A DNA stretch of 64,000 bases from Trichobilharzia regenti (taxonomy: Eukaryota; Platyhelminthes; Trematoda; Strigeidida; Schistosomatidae), in NCBI GenBank assembly GCA_944472135.2, contig CALYDD020000283.1, positions 1 through 64,000 of the forward strand. Direction: 5' to 3'. How positions within the stretch are numbered: the first letter of the stretch is position 1; each line of letters begins with the position of its first letter. Under the pieces are notes generated by a model, which was not told where the DNA came from, searched no databases, and was given only the letters and a program-made list of their open reading frames with translations. This document shows positions 1 through 10,800 of the stretch, one piece after another. The translations under genes were made by a program, and so were the position numbers.

Positions 1-2
1 AA

Positions 3-91
3 TTATTGAATGAGTGGACGAGGAATATTCTCTTCGATAGCTTCTTCATCATCAGGTTCTATAGTGATATATGGGTTCACGATGTCAAGTT
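3..91 (-). CDS. possible terminal coding exon, identity unknown
   Basis: Read on the minus strand, a pyrimidine-rich stretch ending in CAG (acceptor at 93-92) is followed by an open frame that ends in TAA at 5-3. The encoded tail is acidic, with EPDDEEAIEEN followed by IPRPLIQ and stop. It opens with two bases of a split codon, so it needs an upstream exon ending in phase 1. The calaxin exon 6 donor is in phase 0, so it does not join directly; in phase 0 the same acceptor would give four residues and a stop. It could be the last exon of calaxin through an unseen exon, the end of another minus-strand gene, or chance. Confidence 0.3.
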
Positions 92-111
92 CTGGTTTGA
101 AAGGATTTGAT

Positions 112-590
112 AGGTCACAGGATTAGTTATGAGGTGACATCAGTTAGGGGACCACTGGAAAGCCAACATAGAGTAATGGATATCTGTTTTCTTCCAGTTT
201 GGGACTCTTCATCAGTATTCACCCACCACAGGAGTGTGAATCCAGGACTTTCCAGTTACAAGGCTAAACTCGTAGACCATTTATAGTCACCGGGACCCCA
301 CTCATTGGCGCGTAAATTGCAACTTCTACCAATTCGTGACATTAGCGCGACTGTCAGCAGCCAATGTCATCGTTAGCGAGTATATGTCCTCACTCCCGAC
401 AGGGTGGACGACACCCGCTGGGCATAACTTCCCACTAGAACTCTAGTCAACTAACTTCGTCTTGTAGCCAGTCACCAGCGAGCCTTATGGGTGATTTGAT
501 CGGGTCCCAGTGACTTTGAATGGTCTACGAGCTTGACTGGTAACAGTAATGTCCTGGTTTCGAATCCCACCAGGGTGAGTGCGTACTGTT
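112..590. mobile_element. hammerhead SINE (family H2), inverted pair
   Basis: A minus-strand copy fills about 112-480: 3' end, decayed hammerhead at 178-235, tRNA-like head at about 205-300, and a 5' extension. A second copy begins on the plus strand at about 503 with a tRNA-like head (box B GGTTTCGAATCCC near 570) and stops at its GTACTG, before the ribozyme core. In the minus copy the hammerhead core reads ATGAAGA instead of CTGANGA (C3 to A), so cleavage is not expected. H2 is my own label for a tRNA-headed repeat whose body contains the hammerhead; the best copy is at 50668-50990. Confidence 0.75.
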
Positions 591-599
591 AAAGCGTTC

Positions 600-960
600 A
601 GAACAACAAGGATGCAACAGGTGGTTGTAAATTTAGCTGCTCCTGCGGAGAAAGCTATATAGGGCAAATAACTAAACAGCTCAACAAACGTATCAATGAG
701 CATCTTCTTTAATGGTTCGGAAAAGGTCAAAATAAAATCTATAAGAAGTTCTATTTTGCCTCATTTGACTGATGATAGCGGTCACCAATTGGATAGGAGA
801 AATGCCTTCAGAGTTATCTCTCGGCATTCAGTCGAACCTTTCGAACGGAATTCAAACTCGCCTTATACACATAGTCGAAGCCGTGGGAATCAATTCGGCA
901 GCACGACTCTAGTCTTTGCATACTGAAGAAGTTCGTTCTATTTGTGTATCTCCCTTGGCC
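600..960 (+). mobile_element. Penelope-like element fragment, GIY-YIG region (lineage 1)
   Basis: The plus strand encodes CSCGESYIGQ followed by a R..EH helix, which is the start of a GIY-YIG (Uri) endonuclease domain as found at the C-terminus of PLE proteins. A frame change near 700 leads into a tail rich in H and S that ends about 925. Similar tails, with an EA..I....P.LC.QK pattern, occur at 24480-25800 and 62440-62930. RT sequence is absent, so this is a truncated, decayed copy. No host gene is implied. Confidence 0.65.
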
Positions 961-1914
961 TAGGTAAATTCTAATCAGAAGAAACCTCCCACCCTATCTT
1001 ATTCTCCACTTCCTTCGTATTTTTATGATATTTATTTAAAATCTGATTATCTGTCCACTTCACCTACCTTTAGTATAACGTAACTTTTAAGATTTGACCT
1101 AATTCATCGATTAATTGAATTGTCTGAATATACACATATTACTTACTTTGTTATTCTTATCGCCCCACCTGTATAAACCTCATTATAAATATTTTGTTAT
1201 CATGACAATCACAGTTATTACTAACGTCCAAAACAATTAACACATTATTATTATAACTTGACCTACAAGCTCTTTGTCACTGGTTGAATTTTTATATATA
1301 AATCTATGTAAATTAGTGTAAAGTCTGAAGTAGATCTAATTGAAAACAACAGTAATGTTCGCTTATATGTCTTGTTCTAACATCAATAATGGAAAAATTT
1401 AAAAAAAACCTATTGCAAGTCTTAAAATTTTCAGTGTACATTTGGTAACTACTTAAACGTTTGTAAGTAGTTAAAATATAAATGGAAAGTTTGGTGGTCG
1501 TAACAAATATGTGAAGGGATGGGCATACTTCAAGTATTATGCAACAAGGATTCCTTAATTTTCAGTGGTTCTTCTCTCGATTTTAAGTGAAACAAAGTTT
1601 TTAAAGAAATTCATTTTCAAGATATCTATCTAACCAAACAGTCAATGGACGAATGAGCATAAAAGCAATCGCCTAGAGCAAATTTACTTCCCTTCCATTT
1701 CGGTTTCTATGAGAGGTGGTTAACTACAATTCAAATTTCCTTAGGTATTTGGTATTATGTAATTCGGTGTTACATGTATGAAGGAATACGGCAATCATTT
1801 CAAATTGGGTATGTTGAACTGTTTGTTTTAAAGGTGTTTGATCGATTTTTGTCTCACACAACTAGTATATCTTTAGTAGTTGGTTTGTAAGGATTAGATT
1901 TGTTTTTATGAGTT
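961..1914. other. no recognisable feature
   Basis: AT-rich sequence with short frames on both strands. I found no coding signature, repeat head or LTR end. Confidence 0.5.
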
Positions 1915-2235
1915 GGTCACGGATTGAAAATGTCAGTTAGAGAACCATTGAAAACCAGCACTGGAGTACTGAATAGCCAACTGTCTCATCCTAGTTTTTG
2001 GGAATCATCGGTAGTACGCACCCACCACACTGCAGGGGTTCGAACCCAGGACCGCCCAGTTACAAGGTAAGCTCGTATACCATTCAGCCCCGGGACACGG
2101 CTCAGTGACGAGTCCATGAATTCTAACTTCCACCAATGCATGATTTAGCGCAACCACTAACCAATGTCATTGGTGGGAGATCCATTGGGGTCCTTCTAGT
2201 CAAGTGTGAGGATGGATGAGTTAAGACACTTAACA
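1915..2235 (-). mobile_element. hammerhead SINE H2, decayed copy
   Basis: On the minus strand a tRNA-like head is followed by the H2 body and a hammerhead region near 1965-2025. The core reads CCGATGA (U4 changed) and the GAA segment is GAG, so it should be inactive. The same sub-lineage, with a TTCC stem II, occurs at 7640-7745 and 63590-63638. Confidence 0.65.
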
Positions 2236-2254
2236 CTCAGTCCTGTGACAATCA

Positions 2255-2890
2255 AAAGACTCAACAACGAAAGAAGGTAAAACTAACATCATCTACAAAA
2301 TAAGTTGCAACGGCTGTGAAAAGCACTACGTTGGCCAAAATGGAAGCCCCTCCTCTTCGTCTTCATATCCATGATCATTAGCTAGCTGTCAAAATACATG
2401 ACATCCACTTCCTCGCTCATATCACTCACTGCATACAAACAACCACGGACATCAATTCGACTGAGACAACCAACGTTCAAATATTAGACAGAGAAAACAC
2501 CAAGAGTGCCAAAGAGTTTTTAGAAGCCTATCTGGTATTCCACTGAATCATCAGTCAATAGACACTTCAAGACAGACAAAATTTACCGATCGACAAGAAG
2601 GAAGTCTCACACACACACAAAGGGTCAACAACTTCAGGTCAAGGTAACAATCAGCACCAGTACAAGTAGCCTAGAGGGTGTGAAGACATACCAAGATAAC
2701 CAATCATGTTCAAGGTCATTCGCCAGGAGAGATGACTGATGAACGTGTGGAGAAGTCCGAAACCTCACTTCAAATTGAAGTGTGTATGCGTTGAAGACGT
2801 TGCCTAGTAGGGGGCAATGAAAGCTTCACAGCTATAAACTATCCAGTTAGCTTAGAGAATACAACTACATTAAAATCATCCACCCTGAGC
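2255..2890 (+). mobile_element. Penelope-like element fragment, GIY-YIG region (lineage 2)
   Basis: The plus strand encodes IIYKISCNGCEKHYVGQNG, a zinc-knuckle-like C..C followed by the YVG version of the GIY-YIG signature. A frame change then leads to ILDRENTKSAKEFLEA, the helix that in this lineage precedes the C-terminal IYQLIKSK block (best seen at 57779-58060). The 3' untranslated part continues to about 2890. Several frameshifts make it a pseudogene. This lineage resembles PLEs reported from schistosomes (Cercyon-like), but that name is a guess. Confidence 0.65.
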
Positions 2891-3189
2891 TATCAATCTT
2901 CTTCACCATATCTGATTGAAGTGTCCTTGTAAAAATCAGACAACCCTGACGATTGTTTGGAGTCGAGCTCAACTAGCTTAAGTAACTAGCCAGAGTTTGA
3001 GTGGTTTGAAGTGACTTAGCTTTCTAAGTTTGAGTCATATTGGGTCACCTGCCGATGAACTCGGTCCTGAATGAGTGAATTGGCCATCAGGCTGTTTAGG
3101 TTATTTCAGTCTGACGGGTTAGCTGGCTAGCAAGTACTTACTACTTTTTGATATGACTGACATCTAACTACTCATCTTAACCAATCAGT

Positions 3190-3900
3190 AGTATATATAT
3201 AATATCATCAAAACCAATTTGCACCATGATGGCGAGCTATCTAGAATGGTAGCTGTTATGTACTCGTCGCCAAATTATTGCTATGTACTGGTCGAGAATT
3301 TAATAGTCCTGACGCAAGAAGGCGGAAATCAGAAGACCACTAGGTTTGCGATGATACTTCTATTTTCCAAACACAAGGAGAAGCAATAAGTGGTATCACA
3401 CCAAAGTAAAGTAAGTCACACAAAATTGTGAGAGCGAAATATATACATGTATGACCGTCCAGACAAGTGTGTGAACAAATCATTAGACAGTCTTAACATG
3501 AATGGCTAATTATAATGGAGTGTCGATCCAAATATACATAGCAAAAATATAGCAGACATGTCAGCAACCACACATATAGTATGGATATATGTCACCAAGC
3601 AACGGACTGTCAACAAACACTCATATTATATATAATATAAGGGGAATATACATTGTTACAGGAGACAGGTTCATCAAAGTGAAATGGTCACAGACTAAGC
3701 GAGCAAACAGAAAGAGAGATCACCATACACACACACATAAATATATATATATATGTGGATACATATCAGTAGCCACATTGCAAACCTGGCTGATAGAATT
3801 CAGTCTACACCAAAGAACGGACTAGACATATTGCACTAGTTACACTTGTGTCCAATCAAAATATCCACTACAGTCCTACAGGAGGTCAATCGCGAGCGAG
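3190..3900 (+). mobile_element. tRNA-headed SINE (family S5), split by a solo LTR
   Basis: The 3' part of an S5 unit is seen at about 3190-3253 and resumes at 3774, with the block GCCACATTGCAAAC and then a tail toward 3890. The same block without interruption lies at about 26381-26396, showing the empty site. S5 units look tandem, because the next tRNA-like head starts at 3900. Confidence 0.6.
3254..3768 (+). mobile_element. solo LTR, family A, copy 1
   Basis: A 515-bp block begins TGTTATGTACTCG and ends ATACATATCA, with the usual TG...CA ends. It is flanked by GTAGC at 3249-3253 and GTAGC at 3769-3773, a 5-bp target duplication. It matches the inverse of 4004-4529 along its whole length. 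No internal retrotransposon sequence is attached, so it is a solo LTR left by recombination. A 78-codon open frame inside it is chance. Confidence 0.85.
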
Positions 3901-4625
3901 TCCGAATAGCTCAGTGGTAACGTCTCTGACTGCAGCACTGGCTGGTGACGTGGTTTTGAACCTCAGAAGGGGAATGAATTGTTCCTTCAAGGCAGTTGCA
4001 GATTGATGTGTATCCACATATATATATTTATGTGTGTGTGTGTATGTTGGTCTCTCTTTCTGTTTGCTCGGTTAGTCTGTGACCACTTCACTTTGATGAA
4101 CCTGTCTCCTTTAATAATGTGTATTCTCCTTATATTATATTATATATAATATGAGTGTTTGTTGACAGTCCGTTGCTTGGTGACATATATCCATATATGG
4201 TTGTTCACATGTCTGCTATATTTTGCTATGTATATATGGATCGACACTCCATTACAATTAGCCATTCATGTTAAGACTGTCTAATGATTTCTCCCACGCT
4301 TTGTCTGGAACATTTATATATATTCGCATTGACAATTTGTGAGAACTACTTTACAACTACTTTACTTACTTATCACTTTGGTGTGAGACCACTTATTTTC
4401 GTCTCCTTGTGTTTGGACAATAGAAGTATCATCGCAAACCTAGTGGTCTTCTGATTTCCACCTTCTCGCGTCAGGACTATTAGTTTCTCGACCAGTACAT
4501 AACAATAATTTAGCGACGAGTACATAACACAGATACGCCTTGCTTACGAGTGCCAACTAGCGCGAAACCTAGGTCAGGTGAGGCTTCCTTTCAATTGCCT
4601 CCAACCATCTACTATATAATATCAT
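3895..4625 (+). mobile_element. tRNA-headed SINE S5, second unit, split by a solo LTR
   Basis: The head at 3900-3975 has a box A-like TAGCTCAGTGGTAACG and a box B-like GTTTTGAACCTC. The body resumes at 4535 with ACGCCTTGCTTACGAG and runs to about 4625. The paralogue at 26136-26340 shows the same body joined as CAGATTCGCCTTGC, which is the empty site for the LTR at 4004-4529. Confidence 0.65.
4004..4529 (-). mobile_element. solo LTR, family A, copy 2
   Basis: This 526-bp block is the reverse complement of the LTR at 3254-3768 with scattered differences. On the minus strand it starts TGTTATGTACTCG and ends ACACATCA. It is flanked by CAGAT at 3999-4003 and CAGAT at 4530-4534. The two LTRs face away from a common retroelement layout, and their target duplications differ, so they are independent insertions. 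Confidence 0.85.
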
Positions 4626-4727
4626 CCAGCTATTCTGTAGCAGTCTATAACTGTCACAAAAACCTTTAATGGAAGAATATCTTAATTCTTTTTCTTTTTT
4701 ATGAGTTTGATAAAAAGCGTAACTCAC

Positions 4728-4832
4728 CTCTTCATCTGGAAAACATTGTCCTAAAATTTCTAACAGTAGTGCATTATCTTCAACAGCTTGTTGAAAATCG
4801 GTAAAATTCAATCTTCCATCATGATCCACATC
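4728..4832 (-). CDS. CLXN: calaxin exon 6, EF-hand 3
   Basis: 35 codons from [10 protein letters not shown] to FPDEE, between acceptor TTTTAG and donor GTGAGT. The frame stays open past the donor to 4569, but it runs into SINE S5 sequence, so splicing is more likely than read-through. Confidence 0.85.
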
Positions 4833-7800
4833 CTAAAAACGCATAAAAGAAAAATCAATGATTTCTATTGATTATTTCTAATTACTCATCATATAAAAAG
4901 GAGGGAGGATTAAATATGGACACAATGAGAGAACTATGAAAAAAGGTTACTTCCTTCACTTAACTAGCTGGCTAGGAAGCATCGTTTCAACACCTTGGGC
5001 AGTCGGGAAGGATGGAGATATCAAAGCTAGACAGAATCGAGAAGGCAAGGTACACACCTTCATCAATCTGAAATCTGTTTGTAAATCTTCTGCAATCTGC
5101 CTCAGCATAAAGAACAAGATGTGGATTCTGTTCAACACCAATGTTAAGTCAGTTAGTCAGTCAGTCAGTTCTTCTAAACGGGTTAGAAACTTGCACTGAG
5201 CGTCAGTAACGAAAAGGATTTCCAACAGCCTCATGAAGATCTTTATCAACAGTTGTCCACTCCACTGGTTGACTTCATACTTAAGATCAAGTGGCGGCGA
5301 AGTTTAAGAATAGCGTCCCAAAACCTTCAACGCTCAAATGACCTTGAACGCATGCTAGTCGTTGGCTAACGGTTCCTGTCATTATCATAGCTGAAATATC
5401 AACCCTATTCATCAAATAAGTAGCAAGTTTCACCCAGATAACACTTTTATTACTGTTTGGACAATGTGTTAACATCTCGTTAGGGTTAGGATAGGGGTTA
5501 AGGCGAGTATTGTGGTTAGGGTTACGGTCATTGTGTGCGTCGGTGGCACAATGGTTAGGGTTAGGGTTACGGTTAGGTTTAGGGTTAAGGTTAGAGCAGC
5601 GATTAGGAATAGATTTTTCGTTTATTTCAAGTTCTTTTATTATCCTTATTTCCCTTGTATGTAGTCGCCAATGCTCTTACTGGAACCATAGTAACTAAAC
5701 CGAGGGCTTAGGAGAGGACTATACAGCAAGAGAAGAGAGATGAACCATTCCTAAAACAGCACACCTTCAGTCACTTTGGTGAATACATCTACAGAAACTA
5801 GTCCAAATTAGCAACTGATACTCTTCATCGCAGCTGGAACGTATTTTTAAGTCATATCAGAGAAATATAATCCGTTTAATGTGTTTTCATGCATTTTCTT
5901 GTGAATATAAGTCATTTTTCGTGCAAAATTTCCTCATTTTTATGATTGGCTGCCTGAAGGTCACTCGTGCGTTCGCATCCCTTGGGACGCTATTGTTAAA
6001 CTTTGCCCAAATGGCTAACCGGTCGGCCAGAAAGAATTAGCAACAAGAAACTCTGGTTGGGAACAAGCCAACAAACAAGAGCCGATTACTCAAAAAATAT
6101 ACAACTTTCATGAATCACCTTTTTCATGTTTAGAAAACTCTATTCTCTCATCTAAACACGACTCACCCTACTTTGTTTTTTTTCTTTCCTTTTCTCTATT
6201 GGCCATTAGATAAGACGTTTTCTTTAGTTACGCAATCTGCTTTTTTGTTATGCTCTTTCTAGCTAAATCTTGTTTCTATACACACACATATATACGCAAC
6301 CCTGTTTTTTGGTTTCCAAGCCTAGTTGTCTAATTATTCTATAAATAGTCAGTGTTTGTAACTCTTAATCACTTAAATCATTCCGGACTAATGTTACTTC
6401 TACTCCCTACCAACCAATTACTACTTCTTGTGATCGTGGAAAAGTATGTTCAAATCTTTAATGTAATTCATACATCTTTTATCGTTCAGGTTTTAACCAG
6501 TTGAGAAGAATCCTTGATTAAATAATAAAAGATGAGCTCATATTATCCTGGTACATACAATTGTTGTTCTTGCTTTGTTCAAGCCATCTGATTGGTCGAA
6601 TCAAGGTCACTTGACTTTGATGTCTATTGTTTACTCTTGTCGAGTTAGGATTAAGGTCAGGGTGAGGCTTGTCGAGAGTAAATAGTTGTCAATCCTCTAA
6701 CTGGAACTCATGCTAATTCAATCAAGGTCTTTCAGGGAAGATTGAAAAATATGATAAGAGCGATAAATGAGTCATAGAAAGAAGTCATCATCTTCAGTTA
6801 CCTCGGTGAATACATGCAAATAAAGTGGTCTAACTTGAAAACTAATACTTTTCATTATAATTTGGAGGTATTTTAAAGTTATGTCAGGGAGGGAATCTAT
6901 CCTATTTGATGTATTTCTCTTGTAAATAAACATCGTTTTTATGCAAAAACCTTTGCAGTTCCTCATTGGTCGGCTCAAGGTTATCCGCGCGTCCCCTTTC
7001 CATGGACCGCGTTATCATCCACTTTGCCTACTGCACTAATGAAGTACACAAATATTTAATAATGTTGTAAAGGTTTAAAACAAGTAGCCAGATTAATTCT
7101 TACCAATCGTTTAAATGTGATTTCTACTAATTCTCTGACTCCTTCATCAGGATCTTCGTCTGTTGGTTGCTATAGAAATAAAAAATAAACAGAAATGATA
7201 GAAAATATTAGGATTGGCATCCCCTTGTTTTTAAAATTTACACTTATAATTTACTATGTCACTATTAGAAGTATTAATTTCTATACTTTCAGGAAAAATT
7301 AGGCGTTAAATTAAGAGTTTTCAAGGGGGCAACAGGAAAGGATAAACACCACAGTCAAATGACCTTGAACCAACCAATCAGATGGCTGCCCAGCATTACA
7401 AATGGATGTTTTTCATAATTTCCGTCGTAAGTTTTACCATAACTTTAATCATAACCCTACCTAAATCCTATCCTAAACTTAAATCTGAATCAGGATGGGA
7501 CTTGCAATGAGAAGACTATGAAAGGCATCCATTCTTAATGCTGAATGATTTGATTGGTTGGTTGGTTCAAAGTTGTTTGACTTTGGTGTATATTTTCTAT
7601 AGTTTGGTTAGTAAGGGTTAGTTTTGTTTTTACGAGTTGATCACGGATTGATGATATCAGTTAGAGAACCATTGAAAACCAGCTGTGAGAGTCCTGAACA
7701 GCTGTTTCATCCTAGTTTGGGAATCATCGACAGTACGCAGTTCTGTTGCCGAGGCAGCCACATAGGGTTTCAATTTTCGGCTTCAAAATCTCAACAGCAG

Positions 7801-10800
7801 TATCGTTTTCTTCACTGGATGGTGTTACTAGCTTCACAGCCTAATTTTTCATTTCTCTACCGGCTAAACGAAGTTCAGGAATGCGTTGGCTGGGATTCGA
7901 TCCCAAACCACTTGATTGGTTGGAGAGCAATCTACCATTAAACGACCAACGCACAAGTGTGTGATAGAGGTAGGATTCGAACCTATACCCTTTTCCACCA
8001 GCGAGAAATTATGTACTGACATAATTTCAGAATAAATAAATATACAGGGTTAGGTGTAGCTCTTCAACCCTATCTAGATGAATTGATCAAGTTATCTAAA
8101 CTTTAAAGTGTGGAAATTCACTCCATCAAGTACTGTAGTCGATACACACAGGTTCATTATAACTTGTCTAGTTTATAATAGACTAAATTGAATTTAACAT
8201 AAAGACTATTATTATCAAGCAAGATGATCTAGGTTTCATAGTTAGTCAATGATCTAAAAGCTGTAGCACAATATCACGCGGTGACAGCTCTCAGTTTTAC
8301 GCGCCCCCCCTCCTCCCTCTATGGACAGAATCATCAATGAAACGTTCACCACTTTATATAGATTTACGGTGAGGTGAAAAGTAGGAACTGTGTCCAGTCA
8401 GATAGCCCTTATTTCAAGAAGGGATCATATTTTCAACAAAACATTCAAAGAAAGAACTTGTGCATGATTCCGTGTAAGTTGAACCGAACAAAAGAGGAAA
8501 GAATTAACAGTCTAATATCTCTTCTACTCATATAATATCAAAGTCTGAGAGCAGATCTCACCATGGTGTTCAAAAAATTGCAAGAAATGACTATAGGCCT
8601 CCTATACCTTCTATTTTTCTTTCCATCAGACAGGAACGTCTCAAAGGGTAGACTAGAAGAGTTCAATAGCCAAGGAGGAACTACATAGCGGTGAAGTACT
8701 GGTCCTCATTTTGAATTTTTGACTTTCGATATCGACTCCTAGAAGAAGAAGTGGAATCTGTACCGTTAGTCATGTCGTCCAATAGGGGATCACAGATAAT
8801 TCCGGATACTTATTGCGGTAAAAATTAACAGAGGCTTGAACTTTCCTATTTGAATATAGAAGCTCTCAGTTCGATTGATCTTAAATTTTTTGACGGATAG
8901 AATTGAGAGAAGCCTTTAGGTGAATTAAAGGCCAGGTTAGAGAAAGGCGAAAAAGACCTCAAGCTAATGGGTTTTCGGGTGATGGTGCTGAGACCTCTCT
9001 CCATAAGCCAGATGAACAGTTAGGTGTTCCAGTGTGCTATATGATGAACGCATGTAGCCTTAGGAATAAGCTGGCCGAATTAGGAGAATTATCTGAAAGA
9101 CTACAACCTGATGCAATTGCTATCACTGAGACACGGGTACAACTGCATTAGAGAGGACAGTGTAATTAGTCGGAAAAGTGGCAGGGTTGCCCTGTACATC
9201 AGCTATGATATAGGGATTAGGTCAACGCTGTCAGAAGCACATGATAGCGGCACTAGTGAAGCCGCAAGTTGTATCATTAACTTGAACAAGGGCAATTTAA
9301 CGATCGGGGTTATTTACAGAAGTCCTGCTGGTCAAGCTAATGACTTCTTTCTAAATCACTTGAGGGTGTGGAGACGTAGAAATAGGTGTCTGGTTGTTGG
9401 TGACTTTAGCGCTCCACATATTAATTGGGGGGGGGGAATTCGAATTCACTAGTTTGTATACCTGTTTCAATAGGAGCCCACATACTGACAGTGCTTGAAT
9501 GTGCACTCGTGCAACACATGCATACACCAACACGGTATCACTCTGAACATGATCTGCCTACTCTAGACTTGGTACTAACACACTAAAAGGAGGACGTTGG
9601 TAACATTAGGTGCCTTCTGCTGCTTAGCAGCAGTGACCACGTCATCATTACTTTTATGCTTAAGATTCATTCTCTCGTATACAGGTCAACATATGCTCGT
9701 CCAAACATTTGGAAGGCGGATATACCGGGAATCCCGAACGCAACAGCTGTAGCTGACTGGTCAATTGATACAGGTCGGACTGTCGAGGAAGCTTGGGTAG
9801 GATTTAAGAATACACTAGATTGTGTCACTTCACCTTTTGTACCTTGGTACACTCCTCGAAAGCTATCGCACAAGCCATCTTGGATTACTAGTGAAATAAG
9901 GAGGCTATTGAGACGGAGGAAGAACTTATGGGACCAATTTATTATGACAGGAAGGAAAATTTCCAGAAGGACTATCGCTAACTTCGAAATCTCTGTAAGT
10001 ATGTGATTGACAAAAGTCGTATAGAGTACGAGAGACAGCTAGTGCTGGACTGCGTTCATTACCCAAAAAGGCTGTACTCGTATATTAAACGTAGGACTAA
10101 AACTAACAGTGGTAAAGCGTCACTCATAAGCATTAGTGGAGAAGCGGCTGAGTCAGACGAAGGAAAGGCTGAAAACCTCTCTGAATACTTCTGTGACGTC
10201 TTCTCATCCGATCATACCACCCAGGGATATGGCGAGGTCACTGCCATCGCCACTCAGATGCCCTCAATTGTGGCAGAGCACACAAAGATCTTCAAGCTAC
10301 TGCCTAAACTGAAGCCAGGTAAATCACCTGGGCCCGATGGAATTCACCCTTGGCGGATATAAATATATATATATATATTTCACTTACGGAGATTTTCTGA
10401 ATGTCTTTAACCCAGGCTAAGCTACCCAAGGACTGGAAGGATGCTATTTTAAGCCCTATTTTCGAAGAGGGGAACAGGCAATCGGTATCTAACTACCGGC
10501 CTGTAAGTCTGACATGCATTATAGCAAAGGTATTGGAAACAATTATAAGGGATCCGCTATTATCTCATGTGGAAAAACATGGCTTGCTGGCAGTGGAGCA
10601 GCATGGATTGCAATCAAGACAATCCTGTCTGACAAACCTACTATTGGCTAGGGAAGACTGGGTTGAGGCCAGGGATAAAAACCGTCTGTTGGACGTGGTT
10701 TTTATCGATCCTAGTAAGGCATTCGATAAAGTATCCCTTTTAGGTCTCCTTAGTAAACTTTAAGGTTTCGGACTAGTCCACTGCCTATGTGAGTGGTTTA

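Noticed and set aside
3589..3825. 78-codon plus-strand frame
   Set aside because: It lies within the solo LTR at 3254-3768 and runs into SINE sequence.
4569..4727. Read-through extension of calaxin exon 6 to a stop at 4569
   Set aside because: A consensus GTGAGT donor lies at 4727 and the extension enters SINE S5 sequence, so it is more likely intron. It remains possible as a minor isoform.
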